Positions 12,934-24,604 of a stretch of DNA of 64,000 nucleotides are shown here, in pieces. The stretch's first letter is position 1; the number at the start of each line of letters is the position of its first letter. The position numbers were made by a program, and so were the translations under genes. This stretch comes from Chimonanthus salicifolius (lineage: Eukaryota; Streptophyta; Magnoliopsida; Laurales; Calycanthaceae), in assembly GCA_013350335.1 (NCBI GenBank), contig CM023540.1, forward strand, positions 32,219,175-32,283,174. The letters are read 5' to 3'. The notes below the pieces were generated by a model. It saw only the letters and a list, made by a program, of their open reading frames with translations. It searched no databases and was not told where the DNA came from.

Positions 12934-13100
12934 TGATGGAGATGTAGGGATTAACTTCACTATGATCAGCTAGGTCAAATAATTTCAAAAGTTAAAAATG
13001 ACAAGAGTGAGATCCACACTATTAATTATAAAAATAATATGTACTGCATAATAGAAATTAATATTTAAAAGCAATGTCCTTACCCGTAATTTCTGTTAAA
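9906..13100. other. Intergenic repeat-poor and degenerate DNA
   Basis: There is no supported gene. At 10180-10570 there is a degenerate block of GGGTTGGG, GAGCCCAA and CCCAACCC motifs, likely an old transposon. The microsatellite (AT)n occurs at about 10637-10659 and 12877-12930. A short direct repeat of a TATATCCCCCAGTTTAAA segment occurs near 10618 and 11294. Confidence 0.4.
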
Positions 13101-13186
13101 TCAAAGCCCTAATATGTCGTCGTTTGAATTTCTCTCTTAAAATGCTCTCCCATTTTAAAATCCTTCTCCGCTACTCTCCAAAACCA

Positions 13187-13279
13187 CTAGGGTTTTTGTT
13201 TTCTTCCCCTTCTGCATCTTTTCCCCTCTCATCCCCTCCTTCCTTTCCCTTATTTTCGATTGTGCCATTTCTAGGGTTT
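13187..13279 (+). promoter_or_regulatory. Two telo-box motifs before importin-alpha
   Basis: CTAGGGTTT occurs at 13187-13195 and 13271-13279, both within 110 bases upstream of the ATG. The reverse complement AAACCCTAG is the plant telo-box, common in 5' regions of growth- and translation-related genes. Whether they act in the promoter or lie in the leader depends on a start site I cannot locate. Confidence 0.45.
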
Positions 13280-13296
13280 CTTCAATTGCTGCAGCC

Positions 13297-16200
13297 ATGT
13301 CTCTCAGGCCAAACGCCAGGACGGAGGTCCGTCGGAACAGATATAAGGTCGCCGTCGATGCCGAAGAGGGCCGGAGAAGGCGAGAAGACAACATGGTAGA
13401 GATAAGGAAGAACAGGAGGGAGGAAAGTTTGCAGAAGAAGCGTAGAGAGGGCATGCAAGCCCAGCAATTAGCCGCGCCCGCTAATGCTTCTGCCATCGAA
13501 AGGAAGGTATAAAATATTGATAGGGTCGATTTTGATCAAGATCTAGGGTTTTGCAATTCTGGGTACACTTCGGATTTCTGGGTTTACCCAAACTGATGGA
13601 GTTTGTGTTTTTTAATCTATCTTTTGGGTTGAAATTGTTGTCTGTTCTGTTGCATTTATGTGACATGCGTTCTTCTTTCTGTGTTGACCCGGTTGGGTTT
13701 CTGAATTTTCCATTCCATCAACTATTCCTTTTTAGTAATTAATCAATTAATAGAAGAATTTTTAAACATTATTTTTAAAGATGAGATGACGATACTTGTG
13801 GTACAATAGACAGCTAGAGGAGTTCTAAAATTTATCGATGATTCAGTACACAAAAATTGTTCAAATCTTTCTTGTCCACTGAGTAATCAGTATCTTAACA
13901 CTCTCCCTTAATGCTGAATCTGTATCTGAGCTTCCATCGATCCATGAATTAGACATACCTGCTCACTATCACCTCTCCTAGTGCCTTGATGTAGAACACA
14001 GTTATTTTATTTTAATTTTATGTTATTGGTTTATTTATTATTTTTTTAACTCTCCATTTCCTAATGTAATTAGGAGTCCTAATCGGATTTCATTCCCTGA
14101 GAAGGTTTCCTTATTTATTTTTATAAATAGCTTGATGTAAACAGAAACGAGAACTGTTCTTGGAAAGAAATCCATAAAAACGCAGAGCCATTGCATCCAT
14201 CGTCCTTCCCTTTCCCTACACTCTTTTCTCTTCTTCTCCTGTTCCCCAGGATTTCCTTCTCTGGCCAACCTTCTTCCATTCGACCCTTTAACCTTTGATC
14301 TAGCCCAGTACTCCTCAAGCCCTCCTAATTTCGAACTCCTACCGTATAAACCGTGGGCCCCTTTAGCTGTTTGACCACTGTTTAACCCTCTGTTGATCGG
14401 GTTTGACCCCCTTTTACTCGATCCTTTCTGCTGCGTCATGACTGGATTATAAAACTTATAACCCATAGTCACATCATTGTAGCTAACAAAGCTGCACCTG
14501 TACAACTTATAACCTGTAGTCACGTCACTGTAGCCAATCAAGATGCATTTCTGACTTTTGTCATTAAACTTCTTTTTGTGCTCATCTTACCCACAAGAAG
14601 ACGACATTTGGCTCAGTACTGCACCAGGCTTTCTTTGATGTCTTGCTGTGAACATTCTGCTGTTGTGTATTGAGTCAAATCTTAACAGTTTGAGCAAATA
14701 CTGAAAAAACTAGAAGCAGCTACCATGTACAATAATTGAACAATTATGAAGTGTTGCAAGTTATTGAAGTTAGAGAGACCACCAAAAACTTGATCCTAAT
14801 GAGATAAAAAAAAAGGACATAATAGATCATGGGACAATGGAAGACATGCTTATCATAGGATTATAGTAATTCTATCAATAGATCAAATTTCTTGTCATTT
14901 ATATTATACCCAAAATATGGCCCTTATTTAAAATCACATAAATAAACACAAAATTATTCTTGTCTAGGTAGAGTCCAAAATGATTGTTCTGCTCTTGTGG
15001 ACCTTTGAGATGAATGGTCTATTGTAGTGCACAACACACGAGATTAAGTGCAAAAGTAGAACTAATATGGTTGGTGGGATAAATGGTTTGATGATAATCT
15101 TAATGATGATAATTATTTATTTTTTGTATTAGTTGGAGAGTCTTCCAGCGATGGTGGCAGGTGTGTATTCTGAAGACAATGCTTTGCAGCTTGAAGCAAC
15201 TACACAGTTCCGCAAACTGCTTTCGATTGGTATGAAACAAAATCCATCTTTCTATGCTCACATTTATTTACAAATTTGCTTGTATTTTAGTTTATTGATG
15301 TCAATAATTTTTAATTGTTACTAGAACGGAGTCCTCCAATTGATGAAGTTATCCAGTCTGGTGTTGTCCCTCGTTTTGTTGAGTTTCTTATGAGGGAGGA
15401 TTTTCCACAGCTTCAGGTCTGCTTGGGCTTTCTTAATCCTTCCCCATTTTACTGTTGTCTTTTCCAGTGAATGATCTTGGGTTTGCATGATATTCTCTCT
15501 CTTTTTGTTGTTGATATTCTTATTTATCTATTTATATTTGGATTAAGCTTGAAATGCATTTGTTTTGAATTGATAGTTTGAGGCAGCTTGGGCTCTGACA
15601 AACATTGCTTCTGGAACATCCGAGAACACAAGAGTTGTAATTGATCATGGTGCAGTTCCAATCTTTGTGACGCTCCTTGGTTCACCAAGTGATGATGTCC
15701 GTGAACAGGTATATAATTTTAACCAGATGATTGATTGGTTTATGACTTGTTTACATATTTACATGCAGTCATTGATTGGACAATTTGGTATAATTGTGAA
15801 ACTGATGCTTATCAGTGCCCCACTGTGTTAGCTGCTGTGTGGAAAACAGCAAGTGTACTATTTTTCTTCTCTTCTTTTAAATGAAAATCAGATGTGAAAA
15901 TAATATACTAGTAAACAATCAAGTGACAAACATATCAATATTTTAATTAAATTTTAAGAGGAGAATTGTGTAGTAATATTTTAGGCATTTTAGGAAATAA
16001 TGTTAAAAAGTACTAGAAGAGTCTATAAAGAGTTCAATGTAGGCGTGTCGCACATTTTGAAGAATCTTTATGACATAGGTCATGTAACTACTTATGTAAT
16101 CGGAAGCATGTTGATTATTTGGTTCCTTATTTATTATTGTGAATTTGTTGGACTGCTTTAGTGCCATCTAAACTAATTAGAACAAGTATCTTTACAGTTA

Positions 16201-19200
16201 GACTCAAACAGTGGCAAATAACTTGAATGCTAATGGGGGGTGTGTGTGTAAGGTGGATAAGGTTTGGGCCAGGGGTTCTTCCATTCTCATAAATGGGGTG
16301 GGTTGGCTTGAGGGTTTTGAAAATGGTTTAGTCATGCTGCCCAGCACATTTTCCATGTTTTAAAAACATAACCAAATATTAATTACAAATATCTCAGCTA
16401 TCCTTCTTTTTTCTTAAAAAAAACCTTCATGCTGTCAGACACATTTTCTATGTTTAAAAATATAAAGAAAGATTAATTACAAATAACTCAGCTCTCTCTT
16501 TTCAAAGAAGAAAAGAAAAAAACAAATCCCTTCTATGCAATGTAATAAAAAAATTTGTTTGTTATTGTTGACGAATTGAGGATAAAACATGGAAGGCTTT
16601 TTTTTCAAGACGAAGGTGTCCATGCCTCTTAGAGCACCTGATGTGCAAACCTCCCTAGGTTTTGTTGACACCGAAATGCACCCAAGAAGCTTGATTTATT
16701 TGCTGTACGAAAAGAACATCTGATTTATACCTGACATTCTTTAAAATGGTAGGCTTTGTGGTTGTTTCTCTCAAAGAACTTGTCAACTTTATTGTAACAG
16801 TTTTTATTTGTTTTAAGCATTTTTTAGATGCAAAGCTTACTGTGAGTTTAATTGTGTATTTAGATATAGTCCATGGGGTGCAATCATATTCATAACAATC
16901 AGTCTGTCCTGGATCTCAGGCTGTCTGGGCTCTTGGAAACGTTGCTGGTGATTCTCCTAGATGTCGTGATCTTGTCCTCAGTCATGGGGCATTGCTTCCG
17001 CTTCTGGCTCAGTTGAATGAGCATGCCAAGCTTTCTATGCTGAGAAATGCCACTTGGACTCTATCTAACTTCTGCAGAGGCAAGCCACAACCGCCTTTTG
17101 AACAGGTTAGGGTTGTGTTTTCATTGTAATTTAACTTTTTGAGATAAATGTTTTCTAAGATCCTTTGTTTTTTATCAGCCTAATTTTTTTAATCACTTGG
17201 ACAGACGAAGCCTGCACTCCCAGCTCTTGAGCGTCTTATTCATTCAAGTGATGAGGAAGTCCTGACAGATGCCTGTTGGGCACTGTCATATCTCTCTGAT
17301 GGCACCAATGACAAAATTCAAGCTGTTATTGAAGCAGGAGTCTGCCCTCGGCTTGTAGAGCTACTTCTGTAAGATTTCTTTCTGTTCTGTTGATTATTTG
17401 ATCGTTGGCATTCTGTTAATTTTCAATTCATCTAATTAAATAGCTAGAAACTTGATATCATGTTGTCTTGTGTGTTCTCAGCCATCCATCTCCTTCAGTG
17501 CTTATTCCTGCTCTTCGTACAGTTGGAAACATTGTTACTGGGGATGACATGCAGACTCAGGTATTGGTTTTAACAATGTTTGTTCTTGTCCAAGAAATAG
17601 TATACATGCAATTCAAATGCTGCCATATTTTCATCCCACTTTGACCTTTTGACTCTCTCTCTCCCTCCCTCTCATTTGTTTCATCTGGTCGACTGTCTTG
17701 ACAAAGTGCTTGAATCCTTTATAACAGAGGATATTCTTCTAATATGGTGGTAGGTAAAACTTTAGTGCAAGTAGTCAGTCTGAAATTTATGAATTAAAAT
17801 TTAAGATGGAATTTCAATAACAGATGTCAATATTTTATGCATCTCTTTGTCCTTATTTATATTTTATTTAAAGGTGATGCCATCGGCTCTATTCCGTTTC
17901 CTCTTATCTGTCTTGTGAAACCAAGTTGTTTGTCTCTTTTGGATGTTCCTTCTTTAAGGTCCCGATAGTGGTGTAGCCAAACTTTAATATAGCAACAAGT
18001 TCACAGTTTGGACTTGAAAACAGGAATGGATTCATACTCGTTTTTTGTGTTGTCACCATTCTTTGTCAGTGCTGAGTTATGAAAAGGCCATGATCAGCAA
18101 AAAGTGAGTTCCAATGTTAAAAAGGGGAAAAAAAAAAAACTCCCTTTCAGTAAAAGGGGGACTTGAGGTGTTCTTATGATATGCAGGAGGTGGCTCCAAT
18201 TCATTTCCTCACCATGTTACCTTGACATGTGAATCATGTTATTTGGATTATAGAACTACATGTGGTCGTTGTGAAGGAGTTCATATTGCACTGCATAATT
18301 CACTTCTCTATTTCTCAACTCATTTTCAATTCTAGTGCAGCTTGAGATGTGTTGCCAGAAAGCATGACATGTTCACGTGACTCATCTCAATGTCATAGCC
18401 TATCTCTTTTCAAATCCTCTGTTTTCTTGCTGAAGCTGGATGTTTATTGAACTTGATGTTTTCTACACTGTTATGAACTGGTCATATAATACCCATGGCA
18501 GATACCTGATGCATGTGGGATAAGGGCTCAATGGTGACGAGTGTACAATTCTTTAGATTGATCACATGAAAATTGTGGCTAGGCTGTCTCAACTTGATTT
18601 TTAGTTAACAGAGTGGCAACTTTTAAGTATAGACCATATGTTGCACCGGCAGTGATCCATGAAATATTTCTGCCTTTCATTTTTCTGTCAATTATGCAGT
18701 GACCAATCTGCATTCTTATGTTACATCCTCATATTTTAATCGATCATTTTATTGCTGGAGTACTTATTCTGCATTAATTTTCTGTTCATTTTAATTGATG
18801 GAGGGTCATTTAAAATGTTTCATTATTATATTGATGCTTTACTTGGTCTTTTTTCTAGTGTATCATCAACCATAGTGCACTTCCCTGTCTTCTGAGCCTT
18901 CTAACTCACAATCATAAGAAAAGCATTAAAAAGGAGGCTTGTTGGACAATATCAAATATCACTGCTGGAAATAAGGATCAGATACAGGTATCGACGTCTC
19001 TCTGTGTCTTCACCCAAAAAAAAAGGAACTCTCTTTAGTAAGGGCTTTTTCATGCTTCTCTTCTCTCCATGCTTTTATCTAATCTATTGAGAATCACTTT
19101 CGGGTGAGGCTTTTCTTTTTTGTTTTTGTTTAGCATCAAAAAGTTTTGTATTATCATTCAGAGTTTTAAATGATTCTCTTTCTTGTGATGATATTGTTTT

Positions 19201-19811
19201 ATGTAATTTGAAAATATACCAGGCTGTGGTTGAGGCTGGCATAATTGGTCCTTTAGTTAATTTGCTTCAAACTGCTGAGTTTGACATTAAAAAAGAGGCA
19301 GCATGGGCTATATCAAATGCCACGTCCGGTGGCACCCACGATCAAATAAAGTATGCTTTTACAACTCTCTTTTTAGTTAAATGGATGATAAAGCTGAGTA
19401 CTTTCAATTAATGCTTGGCTTATATTTTTTGTTGAAAGGTTTCTCGTGAGCCAAGGGTGCATCAAGCCATTGTGCGACCTCCTCCTTTGCCCTGACCCAA
19501 GAATAGTAACAGTTTGTTTGGAGGGGCTTGAGAATATTCTGAAGGTTGGGGAAGCAGAGAAGAACTTGGGTAACACTGGAGGTGTAAACCTCTATGCACA
19601 GCTGATTGATGAGGCTGAGGGACTAGACAAGATTGAGAATCTTCAGAGCCACGACAACAATGAGATCTATGAGAAGGCAGTGAAGATCCTTGAAAGCTAC
19701 TGGTTGGACGAGGAGGACGAGGAACTTCCTCCAGGAGATACTGCACAAACCAACTTCCAATTTGGGGGCAGCGAGCAACTTCCTCCACCTGGCGGATTCA
19801 ACTTTGGTTAA
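13297..19811 (+). CDS. Importin subunit alpha (karyopherin alpha), 10 exons, 529 aa
   Basis: Importin-alpha binds classical nuclear localisation signals and links cargo to importin-beta. Exons are 13297-13506, 15133-15229, 15325-15416, 15577-15708, 16920-17105, 17205-17368, 17482-17560, 18859-18987, 19223-19350 and 19439-19811. Every border is GT-AG and the exons sum to 1590 nt in frame. The N-terminus is the basic importin-beta-binding domain ([17 protein letters not shown], then EGRRRRED and [14 protein letters not shown]). Armadillo repeats follow, with the W...N signature of the NLS-binding groove: [63 protein letters not shown] and [10 protein letters not shown]. The acidic C-terminal region (residues about 490-510, [11 protein letters not shown]) ends with a Gly/Phe-rich NFQFGGSEQ...FNFG tail. 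Length fits plant family members of about 530 aa. Confidence 0.95.
13780..14650 (-). pseudogene. Decayed copia retrotransposon fragment in importin-alpha intron 1
   Basis: On the minus strand a broken frame reads [20 protein letters not shown] (about 14570-14510), which matches the region after the copia integrase core (typically DKSEKCIFIGYS...KGYRLY). A second partly duplicated [13 protein letters not shown] follows. Nearby are LTR-like blocks: a purine tract next to a TGTTAAGATACTG start on the minus strand near 13901, and a GGAGTCCTAATCGG...TATAAATAG segment at 14070-14130. It is interrupted by stops and is not functional. Part of it is shared with the downstream duplicate at 21270-21790. 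Confidence 0.5.
16596..16675 (-). repeat. SINE family B, copy 3, 3' fragment in importin-alpha intron 4
   Basis: It has the reverse-complement tail of family B: a T run, then CGAAGGTGTCCATGCCTCTT, AGAGCACCTGATGTGCAAAC and CTCCCTA. Only the 3' half is present. It lies deep in the intron at 15709-16919 and does not touch splice sites. Confidence 0.45.
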
Positions 19812-19813
19812 AG

Positions 19814-19926
19814 GTAACTGTTTCACCCACTGAAATATAGCATTTAAATTGATTAGAGAGAGATCCTTCAAAAAGGAAAGTAAAAGATTAGAGAGGTCTC
19901 ATTGAAGATTTTTTACCCATGAACAG
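19814..19926 (+). other. Possible 3' UTR intron of importin-alpha
   Basis: The stop codon is followed two bases later by GGTAACTG, a good donor, and 113 bases on by ACCCATGAACAG, a good acceptor. A spliced 3' UTR is plausible; the sequence alone cannot prove it is used. Confidence 0.45.
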
Positions 19927-20339
19927 GAGTTCCACTGAAGGTGTAGCCCTGCAGTGCCTTGCTGGATTGCTATGGGATGTTTCTGGTTGGTCGTGGAGCC
20001 TTGTGTTGTTTGGTCCAGTAACGGTCATCGTGGTTCTAAGGGTCAAAATAAAAAGAAGCATTTCTTGCCATGGGATATGCTTTCAGTAGTCGGTTGTCTT
20101 CTCCACTGTAGGAGGGTGGTGGTGGTGGAACGCAATTACGATACGATTGCCTTATATTTTATCTAAATGGTGGCAAAAGAAAAAACACGGGGATTTTAAT
20201 TCCTTCTAGTTTTGTAGTAAGTCTGCTAAGTAAAGAGTTAGATGGTTCAGGTCATACATGTAGGTCAGTGATTGTTAGCCCTTATCTTGCTTTATCTCCT
20301 GTATAGCAAGAGGAAATCAATCCCCTTTTTTATTTTTTG

Positions 20340-21269
20340 TTATTTCATTTGGGTGAGGCTCCAATTTGAGTTGATTCTTGGGTTCTTTATTTGAAAAGTA
20401 TTGTAGTAGGTCGAATATTAAACATAGAATCTTTTGAGAAGAGGAAAAGCTATTATTGATTGATATATGATTGGTTTGTGATGGAAAGGACTTATTTACT
20501 TGAATCATATGCTTGAGGTGTTTCATTATAATGTAGGAATGAAAAAAATTATGATGTTGACCGAAACCCAGGCCTATTTTATTCATTATAATGTAAAAAT
20601 AATGACGATTTTATGGGGTTCAAGTTTAGCTCATCCAAAATTTTAATGAGTCTACTTGGAGCTTTTGAAATCCACTCTTAATATTTCTGAATTTACACAA
20701 GAAATTTCTAATTCTAGTAGTAGAATTCAAGTGGCTAGTTATAGTTAAAAGCCTGTGTGTTAAGTGAATTGACTTTGATCAGGGATTTAAATTTTAAATA
20801 TGGCCAAGAAATATCTCTCTTCTATTTTTTTTTTTTTAAATCATTTTTATTGGACGGCGATATATATCTCAAATCTTCGTTGAGATTTGTTTCCTTGACT
20901 TTGATAATATGGGCATCTTCATTCTATCTTGGAGATGAGACTGTCTCTGTGAATGTATAAAACTGAGTTAACCTGTAGACTTTGTCTAATTTTAAAATTT
21001 TAGGCCAGATTAAATCTTTTTGCCAACCGAGTCAATGCTCGGTTGATTTGAATCGTATTATTTTTGTATGAACCATTAATTAAGCTCTTCTTCAAGCCGG
21101 GTTTTGGATGTGGAAGGCAAGCATTTGATAAGGAGGCAAAAAGTTTTCACTTGGAGGGAAAGTAGTCCATGGGTGATACAAGTTTGTATGCATATTTCAA
21201 ATTAAGCAAACCATATTTTCAATTTTCAGATTTGAGTTGGGTTTTTTATAACATTTGGGTCTTGTTCTT
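20340..21269. other. Intergenic DNA downstream of importin-alpha
   Basis: No gene is seen. A segment at about 21198-21250 recurs at about 22606-22660 (shared AATTTTCAGATTTGAGTT), so the partial duplicate of importin-alpha between them is itself bracketed by a short direct repeat. Confidence 0.35.
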
Positions 21270-22062
21270 GGGTTTTCACTCAAACTGATGGATGTTGTTT
21301 TTTTTTTAATCTATCTTTTGGGTTGAAATTGTTATCTGTTCTGTTGCATTTATGTGAAGATGCGTTCTTCTTTCTGTATTGAGCTGGTTGGGTTTCTGAA
21401 ATTTCCATTCTAACGATGATTTTTTTTAATAATAAATCAATTGATAGAAGAATTTAAAAAAAATTATCGATGTTTCAGCACACAACAATTGTTAAAATCC
21501 TTTTTGTCCACGGAGTCAGCAGTATCTCAACACTCTCCCTTAATGCTGAATCTGTATTTCAGCTTCCATCGATCCATGAATTCCACATATCTGCTCACTA
21601 TCACCTCTCCTGGTGACTTTATGTTGAACACAGTAAATTTTATTTTAATTCTATATTATTTGTTTATTTATTATTTTTTTAACTCTATATTTCCTAATAT
21701 AATTAGGAGTCCTAATCGGATTTCCTTCCCTAAGAGAAGGTTTCCTTATTTATTTTTATAAATAAACTGTGGCCTGTGGGCCCCTTTAGGTGTTGTACTT
21801 CTTATTCTGCATTAAATTTCTCTTAATTTTAATTGTTGGAGAGTCACTTAACATGTTTCATTATCATATTGATGTGTTATTTTCCAGTCTATCATCAACG
21901 ACAACCCTGTCTTCTGAGCCTTCTAACTCACAATCATAAGAAAGGGATTAAAATGGAGGCTTGTTGGACAATATCAAATATCACTGCTGGAAATAAAGAT
22001 CAGATACAGGTATTGAAGTCTTTCTCTGTCTTCACCCAAAAGAGAAAAAAAAAACTCTCTTC
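21270..22062 (+). pseudogene. Partial internally deleted duplicate of importin-alpha
   Basis: 21270-21433 matches intron 1 of the gene upstream (13575-13735). 21460-21790 matches the intron-1 transposon fragment (13830-14130 and about 14347-14375). At about 21790 the match jumps to intron 7 (from about 18757) and runs through exon 8 into intron 8. The exon-8 copy is 21888-22009, preceded by a TTTCCAG acceptor and followed by a GTATTG donor. It is 122 nt against 129 in the real exon because 7 bases are missing near its start, which shifts the frame. Introns are retained, so this is a DNA-level duplication, not a processed copy. It cannot make importin-alpha. Confidence 0.85.
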
Positions 22063-23350
22063 AATAAGGGCGAGAATTCAAAGAACAAGTTTTAGAGAGA
22101 AGAAGAAGAGTTTGGTTTGCTTCCAAGGAAACTGAGATCTCCAAGCTAACGGTAAACAAGGCAAGCTAACAGAGTAACAGTAAACACAATCTGAACTGCC
22201 CACTTCCTAAACATTAGCATATCGACAGACCCACTTACTTATAACTAATTTCTAGGTACTAACTACCTGGACCTAGTCAAAATAAGACATATAACAGATT
22301 TCTACAGGGATGTAACGGACATTCAAAAATCTAAGAGTCCAAAACATTTGACCTGAAAAAAATGGTTTGGATGCACAATTGAATCTGAATTCAAATGTAA
22401 CATATATTTGCATGCAGATTCAAATTTGGATGGAATCATATTAAAATGAGATAACTTGCTTAAATGACGTATAAATAGTATTTATTGTTTATAAATATGT
22501 TATATGTTAAGCTATAAGAGGAAGAAACCTTAACATTTACACTCATATATATTTTCCATACTATCCATCAAATTTGAAATTAAAAAAGAGAGTATAAATT
22601 CAAGCAACCCATATTTCAATTTTCAGATTTGAGTTAGGGTCTTTTATTAAAATTTGGTTCCCATCGTGTCTTAAGTAAATATAGAATACAGACCTGATAG
22701 TTTTTGGGTTAGGACCAGTCAAGCCTTGGTTGAGGTCCCACTCATTTAAAGCCTAAAATTGAACTCAAGTTTGTCATCCATATCTTATATGGGAAAATAG
22801 CAAGAGAATCGTGTAAAATAAGATCATAAGATTGATGATCGAAACAAAATTATCTGAAACTTTCGTTTTGCTTTATCTCAGCACACCACCCATTCACATC
22901 CATTATTTTTATAATATAATTTTTCCATATTAATAGATTTTTATAACTCATGAATTGCACTTGTACCGAATTTGATATCAATGCAATCTCTACATGTCAT
23001 TAATATAACTCTTATTTATACCGTGAAATTCATCCAATAATACCAGCAAATCTCATTATAAATTCTTGTTGTACAGATATATATATTTTTAATGACTAAA
23101 ATGTTCATGCCTTTTAGAGCACTCGACTAAAGGTGAAAACAAGTGCAAGCTTCTCTATCCACATTCATTAAGTAACTCTACAGAGAGCCACACTTTAAAA
23201 TAGAATGAGAATTAAACTCAGAACTCCTGTTTTCCGATTCCTGACCATTATATTTCCATACTGTTTTTCTATAATCTAAACAGAGGTCAGCTTTCAAAAT
23301 ACCAGACATAAAATTTTCCAATTCAATTTGCAAAAAAAATAAAATAAAGT
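22063..23350. other. Intergenic DNA before the copia element
   Basis: AT-rich DNA without a recognisable gene. A family B SINE occupies about 23080-23265. The rest shows no clear structure. Confidence 0.4.
23080..23265 (-). repeat. SINE family B, copy 4
   Basis: The reverse-complement order of blocks is TTTTTAATGACTAAAATG, GCCTTTTAGAGCACTCGACT, GTGCAAGCTTCTCTATCC, AAGTAACTCTACAGAGAG and AGAATTAAACTCAGAACTCC (B-box complement), as in the other copies. It ends about 90 bases before the copia LTR. Confidence 0.55.
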
Positions 23351-23355
23351 CATTC

Positions 23356-23569
23356 TATTAACGTTGATTTCCTCTCCAATTAGCATCACTAACTGCAGGA
23401 GTAAATTGAGGGATTTCATTATGTATTTTCCTTTTATTTATTCATTCCTTTTATGTACCATTTACCATTTTTATCTTCTGTAATATTTTTCTATATTAAT
23501 AGAATCCATTCAATCTCTCCTGAACAACATCAAGGAAGACACTCCAAAATCCAGTGTCTCATTTTAACA
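23356..23569 (+). repeat. 5' LTR of the copia element
   Basis: It runs from TATTAACGTTG to CATTTTAACA and is 214 bp long. It starts with TA, not the usual TG; the 3' LTR has the same first bases, so the element carried TA...CA ends when it inserted. Confidence 0.9.
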
Positions 23570-23584
23570 TGGTATCGAGCCAGG
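23570..23584 (+). other. Primer-binding site of the copia element
   Basis: TGGTATCGAGCCAGG directly follows the LTR. It resembles the usual plant copia site complementary to the 3' end of initiator methionine tRNA (TGGTATCAGAGC), with one base lost after TGGTATC. Confidence 0.8.
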
Positions 23585-23619
23585 TTCGATTTTCATCTTT
23601 TCCTCGATTTTTTTTCGTT

Positions 23620-24300
23620 TCTGTTGACAGAAACGGACACAACCCTTCATTCTTTTGAAGCCGATCTCTCTCCGGCCGCGTGTACAGTAGTCCACTCGCG
23701 GCCCTCTTGCTGCTTCTCTCTGTCTCTACACACAGAGACGCATAACCTGAATCAAGGCCACTCAATTTCTGCCAGGCTTACGCCTCTTGCATTGTTGTTT
23801 TGGACGTGCTCCCCTGTTTCAGATCCGTGCCCCTTGCGCCACTCTTGCAACTCTCCGCCACTGGTGCAAGCATTTGTCTTGGGTGTTTGCTCCTTAGATC
23901 TGGCCGTTCTTGTCGAATCACTGATCTGAGAAGGACGACAACAGGAACCATCCAAACCTGCCCTTTTGAAGTGTTGTTTTGCAGATCTCCCTCTCGTTCT
24001 GGACTGACTGCATCGTTCTCGCGCTATTTGCTGCCTTCTGTCGAGCCGCAGCCACCTCAGCTGGTGTTTAGATATGCTGCTACCACCACCATAGAGGATC
24101 TGCCTCATCTTCTCTGTTGCCCGGTTTTTCCGATTTGGGTGATATTTTCTTGGCTGCCATCGCTGCTTCTCAGACGCAGCCTTGCCGCAGTTTTGTGTGT
24201 GTCAGCCTCATGCGTCTGACAGCTTTTTGGACCAAGCAGCTCTTGCATTGGAGGAGACGACTGATTTCCTCTGCTCTTGCTTTTGCTTCCTCTTCTTCAC
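23620..24300 (+). other. GC-rich leader in place of copia gag, origin unknown
   Basis: This 680-bp stretch is visibly richer in G and C than the flanks and lies where gag should begin. Its translations are Ser/Pro/Leu-rich on both strands and show no gag domain. A frame from about 24303 (KKPTYSQLQAAEALLATTQ) could be a remnant of the end of gag. The stretch may be a captured host fragment or an unusual leader. Confidence 0.4.
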
Positions 24301-24604
24301 AAGTGTAAGAAACCAACTTATTCCCAATTGCAAGCCGCCGAGGCTTTGCTTGCCACTACTCAAGCTTTGGTTGTTTATCCGATTGACTATACTCATCTAT
24401 CTCTACTCAAGCAATCTTTCAACAAAGTGAGCCTGTTTGTTGAGCCATTACTGGGAACGGGATTCCTAGTATCCATTTAATTATTATTATTATTTGGTTT
24501 TTCACTACCTTCGCATCTCTTTTATGGCTCCACTATCTTCAGGTATTGTCAGTACTTATGCTAGCCTCGCAGGTATTGCTCTTACTGTTCCCACTTCTTC
24601 CGTC

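Noticed and set aside
13142..13399. Upstream frame overlapping the importin-alpha start
   Set aside because: Its ATG probably lies before the transcription start; without 5'-end data it cannot be called a uORF.
14038..14541. 167-aa minus-strand frame in importin-alpha intron 1
   Set aside because: Only its first 25 or so residues look like copia integrase; the rest is read through non-coding LTR-like DNA, so it is listed as a remnant, not a gene.
23453..24480. Several frames in the copia leader region
   Set aside because: Overlapping frames on both strands with low-complexity Ser/Leu/Pro content and no gag signature.
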